This document shows, piece by piece, positions 55,842 to 63,733 of a stretch of 63,733 nt of DNA (the first letter of the stretch is position 1; every line of letters begins with the position of its first letter). A program made the translations under genes and the position numbers. The DNA is from a virus, in IMG/VR virus record IMGVR_UViG_3300024048_000003, positions 1-63,733 of that record. The stretch is one strand, 5' to 3'. The notes below the pieces were generated by a model. It saw only the letters and a list, made by a program, of their open reading frames with translations. It searched no databases and was not told the origin of the DNA.

Positions 55842-58423
55842 TGAAATATAATCATTTACATATTGCTTCATTCTTAGAAAGTAGTTCTTCTGGCGATAAG
55901 TGGAAAGTAATGGTGATCGAAGAAGGACTGTCGAAAAACGGCAAATACTATACAAAGGAAGCCCTCCAAAAATCTATTCCTTTATTTGAAAAATCAAAAG
56001 TTTGTTTTTATGAGTGGAAAGACAAGCATTTTGACCACATACCTTTATCCGTTGAAAAGATGTGTCCGGAAGGATTTCCTCTACAAACAGCCGGCTACCT
56101 TGATAATGTGAAGTTTGAAACAGTTAAGGTTGAAGGTAGAGAAGTCGCTGGTTTAACTGCATCTTTACACTTATTAGAAAAAAACTCAAGAGTTAAAGAT
56201 TTGAAGCAAATGCTTACAAATGCTTGGAAAAAAGGATTAAAAAACCTACTTGGACTTTCCATAAATGCTGAGGGGCCGTCAAGCGTGCGTATGATGAATG
56301 GGCAACCGATAACAGTTGTCAATGGAATAAGTAAGGTTTTCAGTACCGATTTCGTGACTCAGCCTGCGGCGGGCGGCGGGTTACTAAAAATAATTGAAAG
56401 TTTCAATACAAAAGGAGGTATGGAACAGATGTTTAAGAAGATTATCGAATCGTTGAAAAGGTTTAATTCGAAGATATTAGAAAGCGTAGATATCGCTAAT
56501 ATCACAGAAGAAGAAGTAGTAAGTATTTTTGAATCATTAGCTAAAGAAGCTAAAGAGAAAAATTCAGACAAGGCTGATAACCTTGAAGAGATTGTCGGTA
56601 AAATGAAAGACAAGAAATATGAGGAAGCAGAAGCTTTACTTAATGCTATAACAAATGAACAAAAAATGTCAGATAATGATTTGCTTAATGCTGATGATAA
56701 AACATTAAGCCCCGGAGATTTAAAGAAAAAGAAAGCTTTGCTAAAAGTGGAACAAGATGCTGCTGCAAAAGAAGCAAAGAAACAAGAAGATTTAGAGAAT
56801 AAAAATAAAGATTTAGAATCTAAATTAGATGCTATAAATAGCAAACTAGCTATTAGAGAATGCAAAGAGCTATTAGAAGTTGCTTTATCTGAAAGCAACT
56901 TGCCAGAAGTAATCAAACATAAAATTCGTAATTCCTTTAAAAACAAGGTGTTTAAAGAATCAGAGATAAAAGAATCTGTTAAAGCAGAGCGTGATACATT
57001 GGCAAAATTAGTTGAAAGCAAAGCAGTTATTGATTTTGGTGGTGATTTTGACGGCTCTTTTGTGAAAAGAGATCCTATCACCCGCGTTCAAGCATCTATG
57101 GATTTAATGTTAGGTTACAAACCTAGTGACGTAGATAAAGATAAGTACAAAGATATTGATGGTTTTAGATCATTAAAAGAAGCTTATGTTGCTTTTACTG
57201 ATGATGCAGAAGTATCCGGAAGATTAGGACCTCGTGCATTGTCTAGATTAAGCGAATCAGTTGTTGATGATAACACTACATTTTCCTACGCTTTAGGTTA
57301 TTCTATGCAAAGAAGAATGCTTCCTGAATATAGAGCAATACCTGAACTATGGAAAAAGATAGCAGTGTCAACACCTATCAAAGATTTTAAATTACAGGAA
57401 AGAATTCAATGGGGTGGTTTTGGAGTGCTTCCTACAGTGCAAGCAGCTAGAACAGTTGCCGGAACACCAATAGATAGTGCAACTCCTACATACCCTGAAT
57501 TAGGGTTCCCTGGCGATACCGAGGCAACATACGCTGTGATGACTAAAGGTGGAGTAATCACAGTAACAAGAAGATCAATCATTGATGATGATTTGAAAGT
57601 ATTGACAGGAATTCCTAAAAGAGTTGGGAAAGCAGCTGGATATACTTTGAATCAATTTGCGTTTGATTTAATGTTAGGGTATGGAGCTTCTGGAATCAAT
57701 ACTGCTACTATTTATGATAGTGCAGTTCTTTACATTGCATCTCATAAGAATTATCGCACAGGTGCATTAGGTTACGATAATCTTCAGGACTTGCTTAATG
57801 ATATGTGGTATCAGTGTGAGTTAGGATATAAAACTGACGTGGCAACACAATTAGAAGCAGCTGCTACAACATTAGATGTTACTGCTGGAACTGGTCAGTA
57901 TTTCAAAGCCGGAGATTATGCCTGGCTAGACGGAGAAATTGTTCGTGTAGATTCAGTATCTACTGATGCATTGACTATTGCAAGAGGAATGTTTGGAACA
58001 ACTGATGCTCAGCATTTAGTTGCAGTTGATGTAAGAAAAGTTACTCAGTTCTTAGCATTAGAGAAACCTATCCTATGGGTACCTCGTGCTTTGAATGGTA
58101 CTGCATTGGCATTACAGAAATCAGAAAAACATCCAGAGAATGCTGAAGGTGGAATTAATACACTGAGAAATCAGTTTGAAGTAGAACAAAGCCCATTCTT
58201 ACGTGGTGATGAAAATAATTACTATATTTCATCTAAGATTTCTGACGTAGAAGGAATAGAAATAGGGTTTTTAAATGGTAAAGAAGAACCAGAAATTTTG
58301 GTTCAAGATCAACCTACTGTCGGAAACGTATTTACCTATGATACGATCCGCTACAAAGTTCGTCATGAATACGGCGGAGCAGTTGTTGATTTCAGAGCGT
58401 TTGCAGGGGCGATTGTAACTTAA
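55841..58423 (+). CDS. Fused prohead protease - scaffold - major capsid protein
   Basis: 860 residues. Residues 1-190: protease-like (KWKVMVIEEGLSKNGKYYTKEAL, DHIPLSVEKMCPEG, LLGLSINAEGPSSVRMMNG, serine in GLSIN as candidate nucleophile). Residues 195-400: charged scaffold-like coiled coil. Residues 410-860: major capsid protein (AIPELWKKIAVSTPIKDFKLQERIQWGG, LYIASHKNYRTGALGYDNLQDL), a Mu gpT-type outline. An AAAGGAGG inside (56411-56418) precedes in-frame ATGs at 56420 and 56429, so a protease-free product may also be made. Confidence 0.82.
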   Translation: MKYNHLHIASFLESSSSGDKWKVMVIEEGLSKNGKYYTKEALQKSIPLFEKSKVCFYEWKDKHFDHIPLSVEKMCPEGFPLQTAGYLDNVKFETVKVEGREVAGLTASLHLLEKNSRVKDLKQMLTNAWKKGLKNLLGLSINAEGPSSVRMMNGQPITVVNGISKVFSTDFVTQPAAGGGLLKIIESFNTKGGMEQMFKKIIESLKRFNSKILESVDIANITEEEVVSIFESLAKEAKEKNSDKADNLEEIVGKMKDKKYEEAEALLNAITNEQKMSDNDLLNADDKTLSPGDLKKKKALLKVEQDAAAKEAKKQEDLENKNKDLESKLDAINSKLAIRECKELLEVALSESNLPEVIKHKIRNSFKNKVFKESEIKESVKAERDTLAKLVESKAVIDFGGDFDGSFVKRDPITRVQASMDLMLGYKPSDVDKDKYKDIDGFRSLKEAYVAFTDDAEVSGRLGPRALSRLSESVVDDNTTFSYALGYSMQRRMLPEYRAIPELWKKIAVSTPIKDFKLQERIQWGGFGVLPTVQAARTVAGTPIDSATPTYPELGFPGDTEATYAVMTKGGVITVTRRSIIDDDLKVLTGIPKRVGKAAGYTLNQFAFDLMLGYGASGINTATIYDSAVLYIASHKNYRTGALGYDNLQDLLNDMWYQCELGYKTDVATQLEAAATTLDVTAGTGQYFKAGDYAWLDGEIVRVDSVSTDALTIARGMFGTTDAQHLVAVDVRKVTQFLALEKPILWVPRALNGTALALQKSEKHPENAEGGINTLRNQFEVEQSPFLRGDENNYYISSKISDVEGIEIGFLNGKEEPEILVQDQPTVGNVFTYDTIRYKVRHEYGGAVVDFRAFAGAIVT

Positions 58424-58443
58424 TAACCGAATTAATGGCGATG

Positions 58444-58465
58444 GTCGGGGGAGAAATCTCCCGAC
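58444..58465. promoter_or_regulatory. Hairpin after the capsid gene
   Basis: GTCGG/CCGAC with an inner GAG/CTC stem and two bulged G, 21 bp past the capsid stop. No U-run; possibly an mRNA processing or stability element between capsid and decoration genes. Confidence 0.5.
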
Positions 58466-58512
58466 ACAGCTGTTAGGTTGGAAAATACCTAATATTAAGG
58501 AGGATTTTTTAA

Positions 58513-58854
58513 ATGAAATTCACAAGATATAAATATGGAGTAGCAAATGAAAGAGGTACTGTTCTCTCTAAAACAGCAGATTATACAATATTAGAAAATG
58601 ATATTTTAAGATCCGGTCAGTTTTTTAAAGTTGATGGTCATAAGTTAACATTGCCTGCCGCTAGTGGAAATTTAAAAGGTACAAGTGTATATGTTTTTGG
58701 AAGTAGCGGTTCATCTAAAGTAGCTGTTGTTGCTGGTTTTGGTGGTGGTGGTGCTAGTTATGATACTGTAACCGTAGGAGCATATAATACTATAGAGTTT
58801 TGGTGTGACGGCAGTTATTGGTACGCATTATCTAATGCGGTTGGTGCTAGCTAA
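58513..58854 (+). CDS. Head decoration-like protein, paralogue without serine tail
   Basis: 113 residues. YKYGVANERGTVLSKTADYTI, KLTLPAASGNLKGTSVYVF, then VAVVAGFGGGGASYDTVTV and EFWCDGSYWYALS. Beta-rich; found right after the capsid gene, as phage decoration or stabilising proteins are. TAAGGAGGATTTTTTAA ribosome site. Close paralogue of the next gene. Confidence 0.65.
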   Translation: MKFTRYKYGVANERGTVLSKTADYTILENDILRSGQFFKVDGHKLTLPAASGNLKGTSVYVFGSSGSSKVAVVAGFGGGGASYDTVTVGAYNTIEFWCDGSYWYALSNAVGAS

Positions 58855-58871
58855 AATAAAGGAGGACAATT

Positions 58872-59426
58872 ATGCCAAAACCTACCAGATATAAATATAG
58901 TGTCGCTAACCGTAGGGGTACAACCCTAAGTAAATCCGCAGATTACTCTCTGACAGAGAATGATGTTGAAAGAAGTGGATCTTTATTTGTTAAATTAACT
59001 TCAGGAAATACACTAACTTTACCTGCCGCTAGTGATAGTTTAAAAGGCGCTAGTGTTTATGTTAATACATCTGATCAAGGCATTGTATATGTTGCTGCCG
59101 GATTTGGTGGTGGGGGAGCTAGTTATGATACTGCTAATATAGGAAAGTATGAATCTGCTGAGTTTTGGTGTGACGGCAGTTATTGGTACGCATTAAATGT
59201 AACTGTAGCTGGAAATACTTCTAGTTCATCATCCAGTTCATCATCTTTTTCCAGTAGCTCATCAAGTTCATCAAGTAGCTCAAGTAGCTCATTAAGTTCA
59301 TCAAGTAGTTCATTAAGCTCGAGTAGCTCAAGCTCAAGTAGCTCAAGTAGCTCAAGCTCAAGCTCAAGCTCATCAAACTCAAGTAGTTCTAGCTCATCTA
59401 GTTCGAGCTCAAGCGAATCTAGTTAA
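58872..59426 (+). CDS. Head decoration-like protein with poly-serine tail
   Basis: 184 residues. Residues 1-117 repeat the preceding paralogue (RYKYSVANRRGTTLSKSADYS, GFGGGGASYDTANIG, EFWCDGSYWYALN). After VAGNT comes a 65-residue serine tail with rare F, L, N and E. The domain ends where the paralogue stops, so the tail is an added module. AAAGGAGGACAAT ribosome site. Confidence 0.7.
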   Translation: MPKPTRYKYSVANRRGTTLSKSADYSLTENDVERSGSLFVKLTSGNTLTLPAASDSLKGASVYVNTSDQGIVYVAAGFGGGGASYDTANIGKYESAEFWCDGSYWYALNVTVAGNTSSSSSSSSSFSSSSSSSSSSSSSSLSSSSSSLSSSSSSSSSSSSSSSSSSSSNSSSSSSSSSSSSESS

Positions 59427-59437
59427 AAGTTAAACCT

Positions 59438-59465
59438 ACCCTTGGCGGTAAACTCCGCCAAGGGT
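59438..59465 (+). terminator. Strong hairpin between decoration genes
   Basis: ACCCTTGGCGG-TAAACT-CCGCCAAGGGT, a perfect 11-bp stem. No U-run follows. Likely mRNA protection or partial termination limiting downstream transcription relative to capsid. Confidence 0.6.
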
Positions 59466-59483
59466 TACTAAAGGAGATAGATA

Positions 59484-59777
59484 ATGGCATATCCCGCTTA
59501 TAAATGCCCTTTTAAAAATAATGCCGGTGCAGGAATTGTTTGTGAGAATATTGCATGTGGATTGTTCAACGTTGTTGAAAATGACTGCAATTTTATTATG
59601 AATGAACGAAGAAAACATCAGCTAACTGGTAAAGTAGTTCCTAATACAAATACTTATTCTAGTTCGAGTTCTAGTTCTAGTTCGAGTTCATATAGCTCGA
59701 GTTCTTCTTCGTCGAGTTCTTCTTCGTCGAGTTCTTCTTCGTCGAGTTCTTCTTCGTCGAGTTCGAGTTCTTCTTAA
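59484..59777 (+). CDS. Cysteine-containing small protein with poly-serine tail
   Basis: 97 residues. Head part YKCPFKNNAGAGIVCENIACGLFNVVEND-C holds four or five cysteines. The last 39 residues are almost all serine with one Y. The tail DNA holds four exact 15-bp copies (59701-59760). TCG, AGT and TCT dominate its codons, unlike the giant gene, suggesting separate expansion. AAAGGAGATAGATA ribosome site. Confidence 0.6.
   Translation: MAYPAYKCPFKNNAGAGIVCENIACGLFNVVENDCNFIMNERRKHQLTGKVVPNTNTYSSSSSSSSSSSYSSSSSSSSSSSSSSSSSSSSSSSSSSS
59701..59760 (+). repeat. Four exact 15-bp tandem copies
   Basis: GTTCTTCTTCGTCGA repeated four times without mismatch, encoding five serines per copy. Perfect identity points to recent slippage expansion. 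Confidence 0.92.
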
Positions 59778-59786
59778 GGGGGTATT

Positions 59787-60509
59787 GTGTCTTATACTAG
59801 AGAAGATTATTTAACACGATTAGAAACTGCACTACAGGATGATGCTGAAAAACTGCAACCTGATGATAAGTATCGTATTTTAACGCAATCTGTAGTAATC
59901 TTTTCTAAAGATAAACCAAACACTAAGATAAAAGAATCAACAGGAGATGGTTCTTCTTATGATTTTGCTCTTCCTAGCGATTGGGTAGAAGGTACTTCTT
60001 ATATTATTGGACAGATTGAATATCCAGCTGATGATTATCAAAATCCTAGTTATCTTGAACAGATAGATTGGAAGTTCTTTAAAAAGAACGTTGAGAGTGT
60101 GATGACTACTTATATTCGCATTTTAAGTTTCATCCCTGCGAATGGTAAAATATTAAAATATGAATATGCGTTACCTCAAATATTAAATGAGGAAACTTGT
60201 ACTATAAATGATAGTTATATAGAGGCAGTTACTAATCTAACTGCCGCTCTTTGTTTTTGGGCTCTCGCGGCTAAATTTGCACAAACTACTGATTCTACTA
60301 TCGAAGCTGATGTTATTGATTATCAACGGAAATCTGATCTTTATGCATCCTTAGCAAAAGAGAAGATGTCAGTTTATAATTCATTAATGGGTCTAGGTAT
60401 AGAATCTAAGAATTCAGGTGCGGCCTCTGCTGGGATTGCGGTTAAAGATCTTGACATGGAATACTCATGGAAAGAAGATATGTTAACACATCCTATTAGA
60501 TGGCGATAA
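59787..60509 (+). CDS. Head-tail connector-like protein
   Basis: 240 residues, GTG start behind AAGGGGG. Helical N- and C-parts (REDYLTRLETALQDDAEKLQPDD, CFWALAAKFAQTTDSTIEADVIDYQRKSDLY) around a beta segment. Phage adaptor proteins after the capsid gene look like this. Called from position and fold outline. Confidence 0.6.
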   Translation: MSYTREDYLTRLETALQDDAEKLQPDDKYRILTQSVVIFSKDKPNTKIKESTGDGSSYDFALPSDWVEGTSYIIGQIEYPADDYQNPSYLEQIDWKFFKKNVESVMTTYIRILSFIPANGKILKYEYALPQILNEETCTINDSYIEAVTNLTAALCFWALAAKFAQTTDSTIEADVIDYQRKSDLYASLAKEKMSVYNSLMGLGIESKNSGAASAGIAVKDLDMEYSWKEDMLTHPIRWR

Positions 60510-60593
60510 TTCCCCAAGCAAAGAGATTTAGGAGAAGGCGGAGATAGATGAACATATGGTGATTTTTACATCTATCCTTCCGCTTTATTATGC

Positions 60594-61040
60594 ATGTCAT
60601 TAGCATTAATTAGAACACAAATAAAAACTAAGCTTGAAGCAATATCAGGTGTAGAAAATGTTTATGATTATAAACGTTTCTGTAGCGACCTTACTACATA
60701 TAATACCTTGTTTGTTAAGGATTCTAAAGTAAACACTTGGGAAATAGAAAGGACTTCTTTTGAAAGGATTGGGCATGGGGGGTCAGGTGATGTTGAAGAT
60801 GTAAATAATACTTTTATAATTAGTGGTTTCTATTCTTTTTATGATGAATTAGCCACAGAAAAAACATTTCAAGACCTTATTGAAACTATTTGTGCTAGTT
60901 TTATCAGTGATCCAACATTAGGCGGAACAGCAAATATCGTGCATATTCCTATTACCGGAGAGTTTTCAATGGTAATGTTAGGTGCAGTTTTATGTCATAA
61001 ATGCGATATAACAATTAATATTGATGATAGAATTATTTAA
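60594..61040 (+). CDS. Tail terminator/neck-type protein
   Basis: 148 residues. MSLALIRTQIKTKLEAISGVENVYDYKRF followed by strands and LVIETICASFI-type helix fits small neck or tail-terminator proteins. An imperfect hairpin at 60534-60583 precedes the start and no ribosome site is obvious, so expression may depend on local RNA structure. Confidence 0.58.
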   Translation: MSLALIRTQIKTKLEAISGVENVYDYKRFCSDLTTYNTLFVKDSKVNTWEIERTSFERIGHGGSGDVEDVNNTFIISGFYSFYDELATEKTFQDLIETICASFISDPTLGGTANIVHIPITGEFSMVMLGAVLCHKCDITINIDDRII

Positions 61041-61054
61041 AGGAGGGAAAGAAA

Positions 61055-62074
61055 ATGGCTAAAATATCAAGAGTTGCTCAATTAGCAGGAAAAGTAGAAA
61101 CTATTAGTGGAACAGCAGAAACATTAGCAGCAGCACAAGCTACAATACTGTCATATGAGCCAGTGTTAGATGCTGATTTTGAACAGTATAAAAGAAATCC
61201 TGTTGTGAAGCATATGTCTAGGTTTGCTTCTGAGCCTGGTGCAAGGAAAATGTCGCTTGCTTTTAAAGCTGAGTTAATGGGGCCAATATCCGGATCAAAA
61301 GGAACAACACTACCACTAACGCCGTTTCTTCGTTCTTGTGGATTGTCAGAAAGCCTTTCAGTTGGAACATCTAATATTTATGTTCCTGTATCAAGTAGTT
61401 TTGTTACCTGTACAGTAGCTAAATACTTAGATGGAATAAGAAAAACAATGTCAGGTTGTGCCGGTAATGTTAAATTTCAGTTTAAAGTTGGTGAACCTGT
61501 TTTTTGTGAATTTGCAATGGAAGGTAAATATTACGAACATAGCGATACTGCACTGTTAACTCCTACATACCCGGAACAAGTTCCTTTAATTTTTATGGGT
61601 GCAACTGTTACTATTGACAGTGATAGTTTAGTAATGGATACTTTAGAAATTGATATGCAGAATGAAGTTGTTATATCTCCTAGACCTCAAGATTCATCTG
61701 GTATTGATTATGCTAAAATAGTTGGTAGAAATCCACAAATGTCATTTGACCCTGAATTAGTTTCTATTGCTAGCCATGATTTTTATTCAAAGATACTTTC
61801 TCGTTCTACAATGGCTGTAGTGATTAATATGAATGATAGCAATGGAAATAATATTACTTTTTCATTGCCGGCAGTAAGGTACACAGGATTAAAAGAAGCT
61901 GATAGAAGTGGTATTGCGGCGTTAAGTGCTACTTGCGAAATTTGTAAGAATTCAGACGCGGGTAATGATGAGATAACAATTACTATGGGAACATCATCTA
62001 GTTCATCTAGCTCAAGTAGTTCAAATAGTTCAAGCAGTTCTAGTTCGTCAAGTTCTAGTAGTGAGAGTGCTTAA
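61055..62074 (+). CDS. Major tail tube protein with short poly-serine end
   Basis: 339 residues. AGKVETISGTAETLAAAQATILSYEPVLDADFEQYKR, KMSLAFKAELMG and IVGRNPQMSFDPELVSI outline a long-tail tube protein. The last 30 residues are mostly serine (61990-62065) with N and a final ESA. The position before chaperones and tape measure is standard. AAAGGAGGGAAAGAAA ribosome site. Confidence 0.7.
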   Translation: MAKISRVAQLAGKVETISGTAETLAAAQATILSYEPVLDADFEQYKRNPVVKHMSRFASEPGARKMSLAFKAELMGPISGSKGTTLPLTPFLRSCGLSESLSVGTSNIYVPVSSSFVTCTVAKYLDGIRKTMSGCAGNVKFQFKVGEPVFCEFAMEGKYYEHSDTALLTPTYPEQVPLIFMGATVTIDSDSLVMDTLEIDMQNEVVISPRPQDSSGIDYAKIVGRNPQMSFDPELVSIASHDFYSKILSRSTMAVVINMNDSNGNNITFSLPAVRYTGLKEADRSGIAALSATCEICKNSDAGNDEITITMGTSSSSSSSSSSNSSSSSSSSSSSSESA

Positions 62075-62084
62075 AAGGATATGA

Positions 62085-62561
62085 ATGCCTAGTAGTTTTA
62101 AATGCAGAATAGATATTGATGTTTCTAATCCTGATTATAGTGATGCATCTATTCCATTAGGTCAAGTTGCTAGAAAAATTGCTGAAAGTTCAAGAAGGAA
62201 TATACGCACACAAACTAGCATTAAAGGACACGCATTTAAAGGTTTATCAGTAAAAACAATTAAAGATAAAAGAAGAGAAGGAAGTGACTATCCTACAAGA
62301 GCATTGTATAGAAAAGGAATTATGTATCGTGCAATTCATGTTTATCAAAGAAGTAAAAATGCATTTGAAGTTGGTATAATTCCTAGAGGTAAACCAAAAA
62401 GAGATTTAGTAGGGTATATTCATCAGGAAATATACCCTATAATAAGAGCGTTTTTAGGATTTGATGCAAAATCTAGGCAATGGTCTAAAGAAAGATTTAG
62501 ACGATGGATGAAAGAGAGAAAAGAAAAAGCTAAAAGAACTAAATCAACCTATAGTTATTAA
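62085..62561 (+). CDS. Virion morphogenesis/tail completion protein
   Basis: 158 residues, very basic. RRNIRTQTSIKGHAFKGLSVKTIKDKRREGSDYPTRALYRKGIMYRAI resembles Mu gpG/virion morphogenesis proteins. Its place after the tube gene, not before, is unusual. AAAAGGATATGA ribosome site. Confidence 0.6.
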   Translation: MPSSFKCRIDIDVSNPDYSDASIPLGQVARKIAESSRRNIRTQTSIKGHAFKGLSVKTIKDKRREGSDYPTRALYRKGIMYRAIHVYQRSKNAFEVGIIPRGKPKRDLVGYIHQEIYPIIRAFLGFDAKSRQWSKERFRRWMKERKEKAKRTKSTYSY

Positions 62562-62572
62562 AGGAGGGTGTC

Positions 62573-62983
62573 GTGGTAGATCCAATCAGTGTCGGAATGA
62601 CAAAAGAATACACATTAGAAAAGGATAAAGTAAATCCTACAATTTGGTTAATAGGTCCATTAGACTCTATTATGAAATCAAAGTTTATTTCAAGCTTTGG
62701 TAAAATTGAGATAAAAGATGATAAACCAGTTTACGTTCAAGGAGATATTGATTATACACAAAATAATTTTACTATCTTAAAATATGGATTAAAAGGATTT
62801 AAAAACTTCAAGATCAATGGAAAAGAATTAGAGTTTAAAACAAAAAAAGAAAAAGTTTTCAATATTGAAATTGAAGTTGTTGCTGATGAAACTATGAGAG
62901 CAATTCCTTTATTTGTAATAAATGAATTAGCCGCAATAATTTGGGGTGAAAACGAGGTTGGTGAAGATTTAGAAAAAAACTAA
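62573..62983 (+). CDS. Tail assembly chaperone, G-like
   Basis: 136 residues, GTG start behind AAAGGAGGG. TKEYTLEKDKVNPTIWLIGPLDSIMKS opens a fold typical of tail chaperones that coat the tape measure. The final codons read GAA AAA AAC TAA, placing a slippery A AAA AAC (62974-62980) directly before the stop. Confidence 0.78.
   Translation: MVDPISVGMTKEYTLEKDKVNPTIWLIGPLDSIMKSKFISSFGKIEIKDDKPVYVQGDIDYTQNNFTILKYGLKGFKNFKINGKELEFKTKKEKVFNIEIEVVADETMRAIPLFVINELAAIIWGENEVGEDLEKN
62974..62980 (+). promoter_or_regulatory. Programmed -1 frameshift site
   Basis: Heptamer A AAA AAC in the zero frame, followed immediately by TAA. A -1 slip continues as CTA ATA TTG into the downstream frame without a stop, giving a fusion of about 239 residues. 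Confidence 0.82.
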
Positions 62984-62985
62984 TA

Positions 62986-63291
62986 TTGGCAGTTGAGGTG
63001 TCAAGCTTAGGCCTTAATTGCCACGATTGTAATGAACATCAAAAGAAATTTCGTGGGTGTAATGGCAAACCAATTCAGCCATATTTAATAGATGGTAAGC
63101 CAGCGGATAGGTGCATAGCAAAAATGCTACCACCAGAGGTAAAAACGTATATAAAATATTATGAATATTATAAAAAAGGATTGTTACCTTTCCCCGGTAG
63201 TGTTGCACAGCAACCAGCAAAACTATTAGATATATTCGACATTTTAGAATCAGCTGAGATAAAAGTAATGAACAGTAAACATAAGGTGTAA
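62986..63291 (+). CDS. Tail assembly chaperone extension, T-like (made by frameshift)
   Basis: 101 codons in the -1 frame. LGLNCHDCNEHQKKFRGCNGKPI and DRCIAKM give a four-cysteine, probably zinc-binding domain. There is no ribosome site before the TTG at 62986, whereas the slippery site places it as a C-terminal extension of the G-like chaperone. The extension should contact the tail tube, as lambda T does. Confidence 0.78.
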   Translation: MAVEVSSLGLNCHDCNEHQKKFRGCNGKPIQPYLIDGKPADRCIAKMLPPEVKTYIKYYEYYKKGLLPFPGSVAQQPAKLLDIFDILESAEIKVMNSKHKV

Positions 63292-63292
63292 T

Positions 63293-63733
63293 ATGGCAGT
63301 AGGCGATCAAAATTTTACAGTTAGAGCAACATTTGTTGATAAAGCTTCTGGTAAAGTCATAAAAGCTAATGCAGCAATGATTAATTCCATGAAGAAGGTA
63401 GGAGTCCAATTTCAAAAAACTGGGGCTGAAACTGCTATGGCTTTAGATAAAATGGCGCAAGGACATGAAAAAGCAGGAAGGTTTTCAAGATTCCACAACG
63501 CTCAAATAGGTAAGCTAATAGGATCTATTGGTTCTATGCGTAACATAATACTTGTTTGGATGTTTGCTTTAGGACCATTAATCAATCTTTTTAAATCAGC
63601 TACCAAAGCTATGATGATACAAGAAGATGCTGTAAAGCGTCTTAGCTTTGCTATGGAAATCCAAGGTACTGCTTCTAAATTTATGCAAAATAATCTTAAA
63701 GAATTGTCTGCTGCTTTTCAAGAAACAACTAGA
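63293..63733 (+). CDS. Tape measure protein, N-terminal part (continues at base 15)
   Basis: First 147 codons of the tail tape measure protein, which sets tail length and sits inside the tail tube. The frame reads to the last base of the window and continues at base 15 once the 14-bp end overlap is merged, giving about 647 residues. The N-terminus is amphipathic and helical, with a hydrophobic stretch near residues 80-100 (IILVWMFALGPLINLF), as tape measures often have. It starts one base after the chaperone stop at 63289-63291. Its place after the tube and chaperone genes is the standard siphovirus order. The family call rests on position and composition. Confidence 0.85.
   Translation, partial: MAVGDQNFTVRATFVDKASGKVIKANAAMINSMKKVGVQFQKTGAETAMALDKMAQGHEKAGRFSRFHNAQIGKLIGSIGSMRNIILVWMFALGPLINLFKSATKAMMIQEDAVKRLSFAMEIQGTASKFMQNNLKELSAAFQETTR

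Noticed and set aside
56359-57081. 240-codon leftward ORF inside the capsid fusion
   Set aside because: Serine/leucine-rich shadow of a charged scaffold region; no ribosome site, and opposite to the late operon.

Overview
The window is a complete or near-complete tailed-phage (siphovirus-like) genome. Its last 14 bases repeat its first 14. When these are merged (circle of 63,719 bp), the tape-measure reading frame runs unbroken across the join. The DNA is AT-rich, start sites carry strong AAGGAGG-type ribosome sites, promoters are sigma70-like (TTGACA/TATAAT), and TAA, TAG and TGA all act as stops. No integrase, lysogeny repressor, DNA polymerase or ligase was recognised, so a virulent, host-polymerase-dependent lifestyle is inferred. 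The host cannot be named. ADP-heptose-type glycosyltransferases, lipoproteins and a GTA-type tail tip suggest a diderm bacterium; the promoter style argues against Bacteroidota.

Layout. Two divergent transcription arms leave a control region at about 32.7-33.3 kb and meet at a large hairpin at 10113-10174. The leftward arm (32716 down to 10242) holds early and replication genes: a coiled-coil protein flanked by inverted repeats, a SleB-like lysis enzyme, a DUF932 protein, a ParB-like protein, RNase H, a ribbon-helix-helix regulator, an SNF2 helicase, a DUF1599 protein, a VRR-NUC-like nuclease, an AEP primase-helicase, a DNA methyltransferase, YopX, and many tiny proteins. The rightward arm starts with a promoter, terminator and leader ORF followed by GroES. 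It continues through a glycan/methyltransferase island (34.2-43.9 kb), fibre-like proteins and a 973-residue poly-serine protein (46.8-49.7 kb). Then come packaging (TerS, TerL, portal), a Dam-type methylase fused to a zinc ribbon, and a protease-scaffold-capsid fusion. Head-tail joining proteins, tail tube, tail-assembly chaperones with a -1 frameshift, and tape measure follow. After the join come a GTA-like tail tip (DUF2460, DUF2163, NlpC/P60, megatron), triplicated tip genes and small membrane proteins.

Most striking features. (1) Five virion-type proteins carry poly-serine tracts. The same genome encodes a sugar-nucleotide epimerase, cytidylyltransferase, LicD-like transferase, several glycosyltransferases and at least three methyltransferases, so a self-encoded system that decorates serine brushes on the virion is a reasonable hypothesis. 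(2) A 20-bp motif, GTAACGGTATAACGGTTTAG, and its relatives recur at 15.6-15.9 kb and around a consensus promoter at 22.7 kb, bracketing the replication block and lying beside an RHH regulator gene. (3) A canonical A AAA AAC slip site joins the tail chaperones. (4) A lambda-pR'-like promoter-terminator leader precedes the roughly 40-kb late arm. (5) A small gene is flanked by near-perfect 24-25-bp inverted repeats. (6) Several genes are fusions, fragments, frameshifted or carry internal starts.
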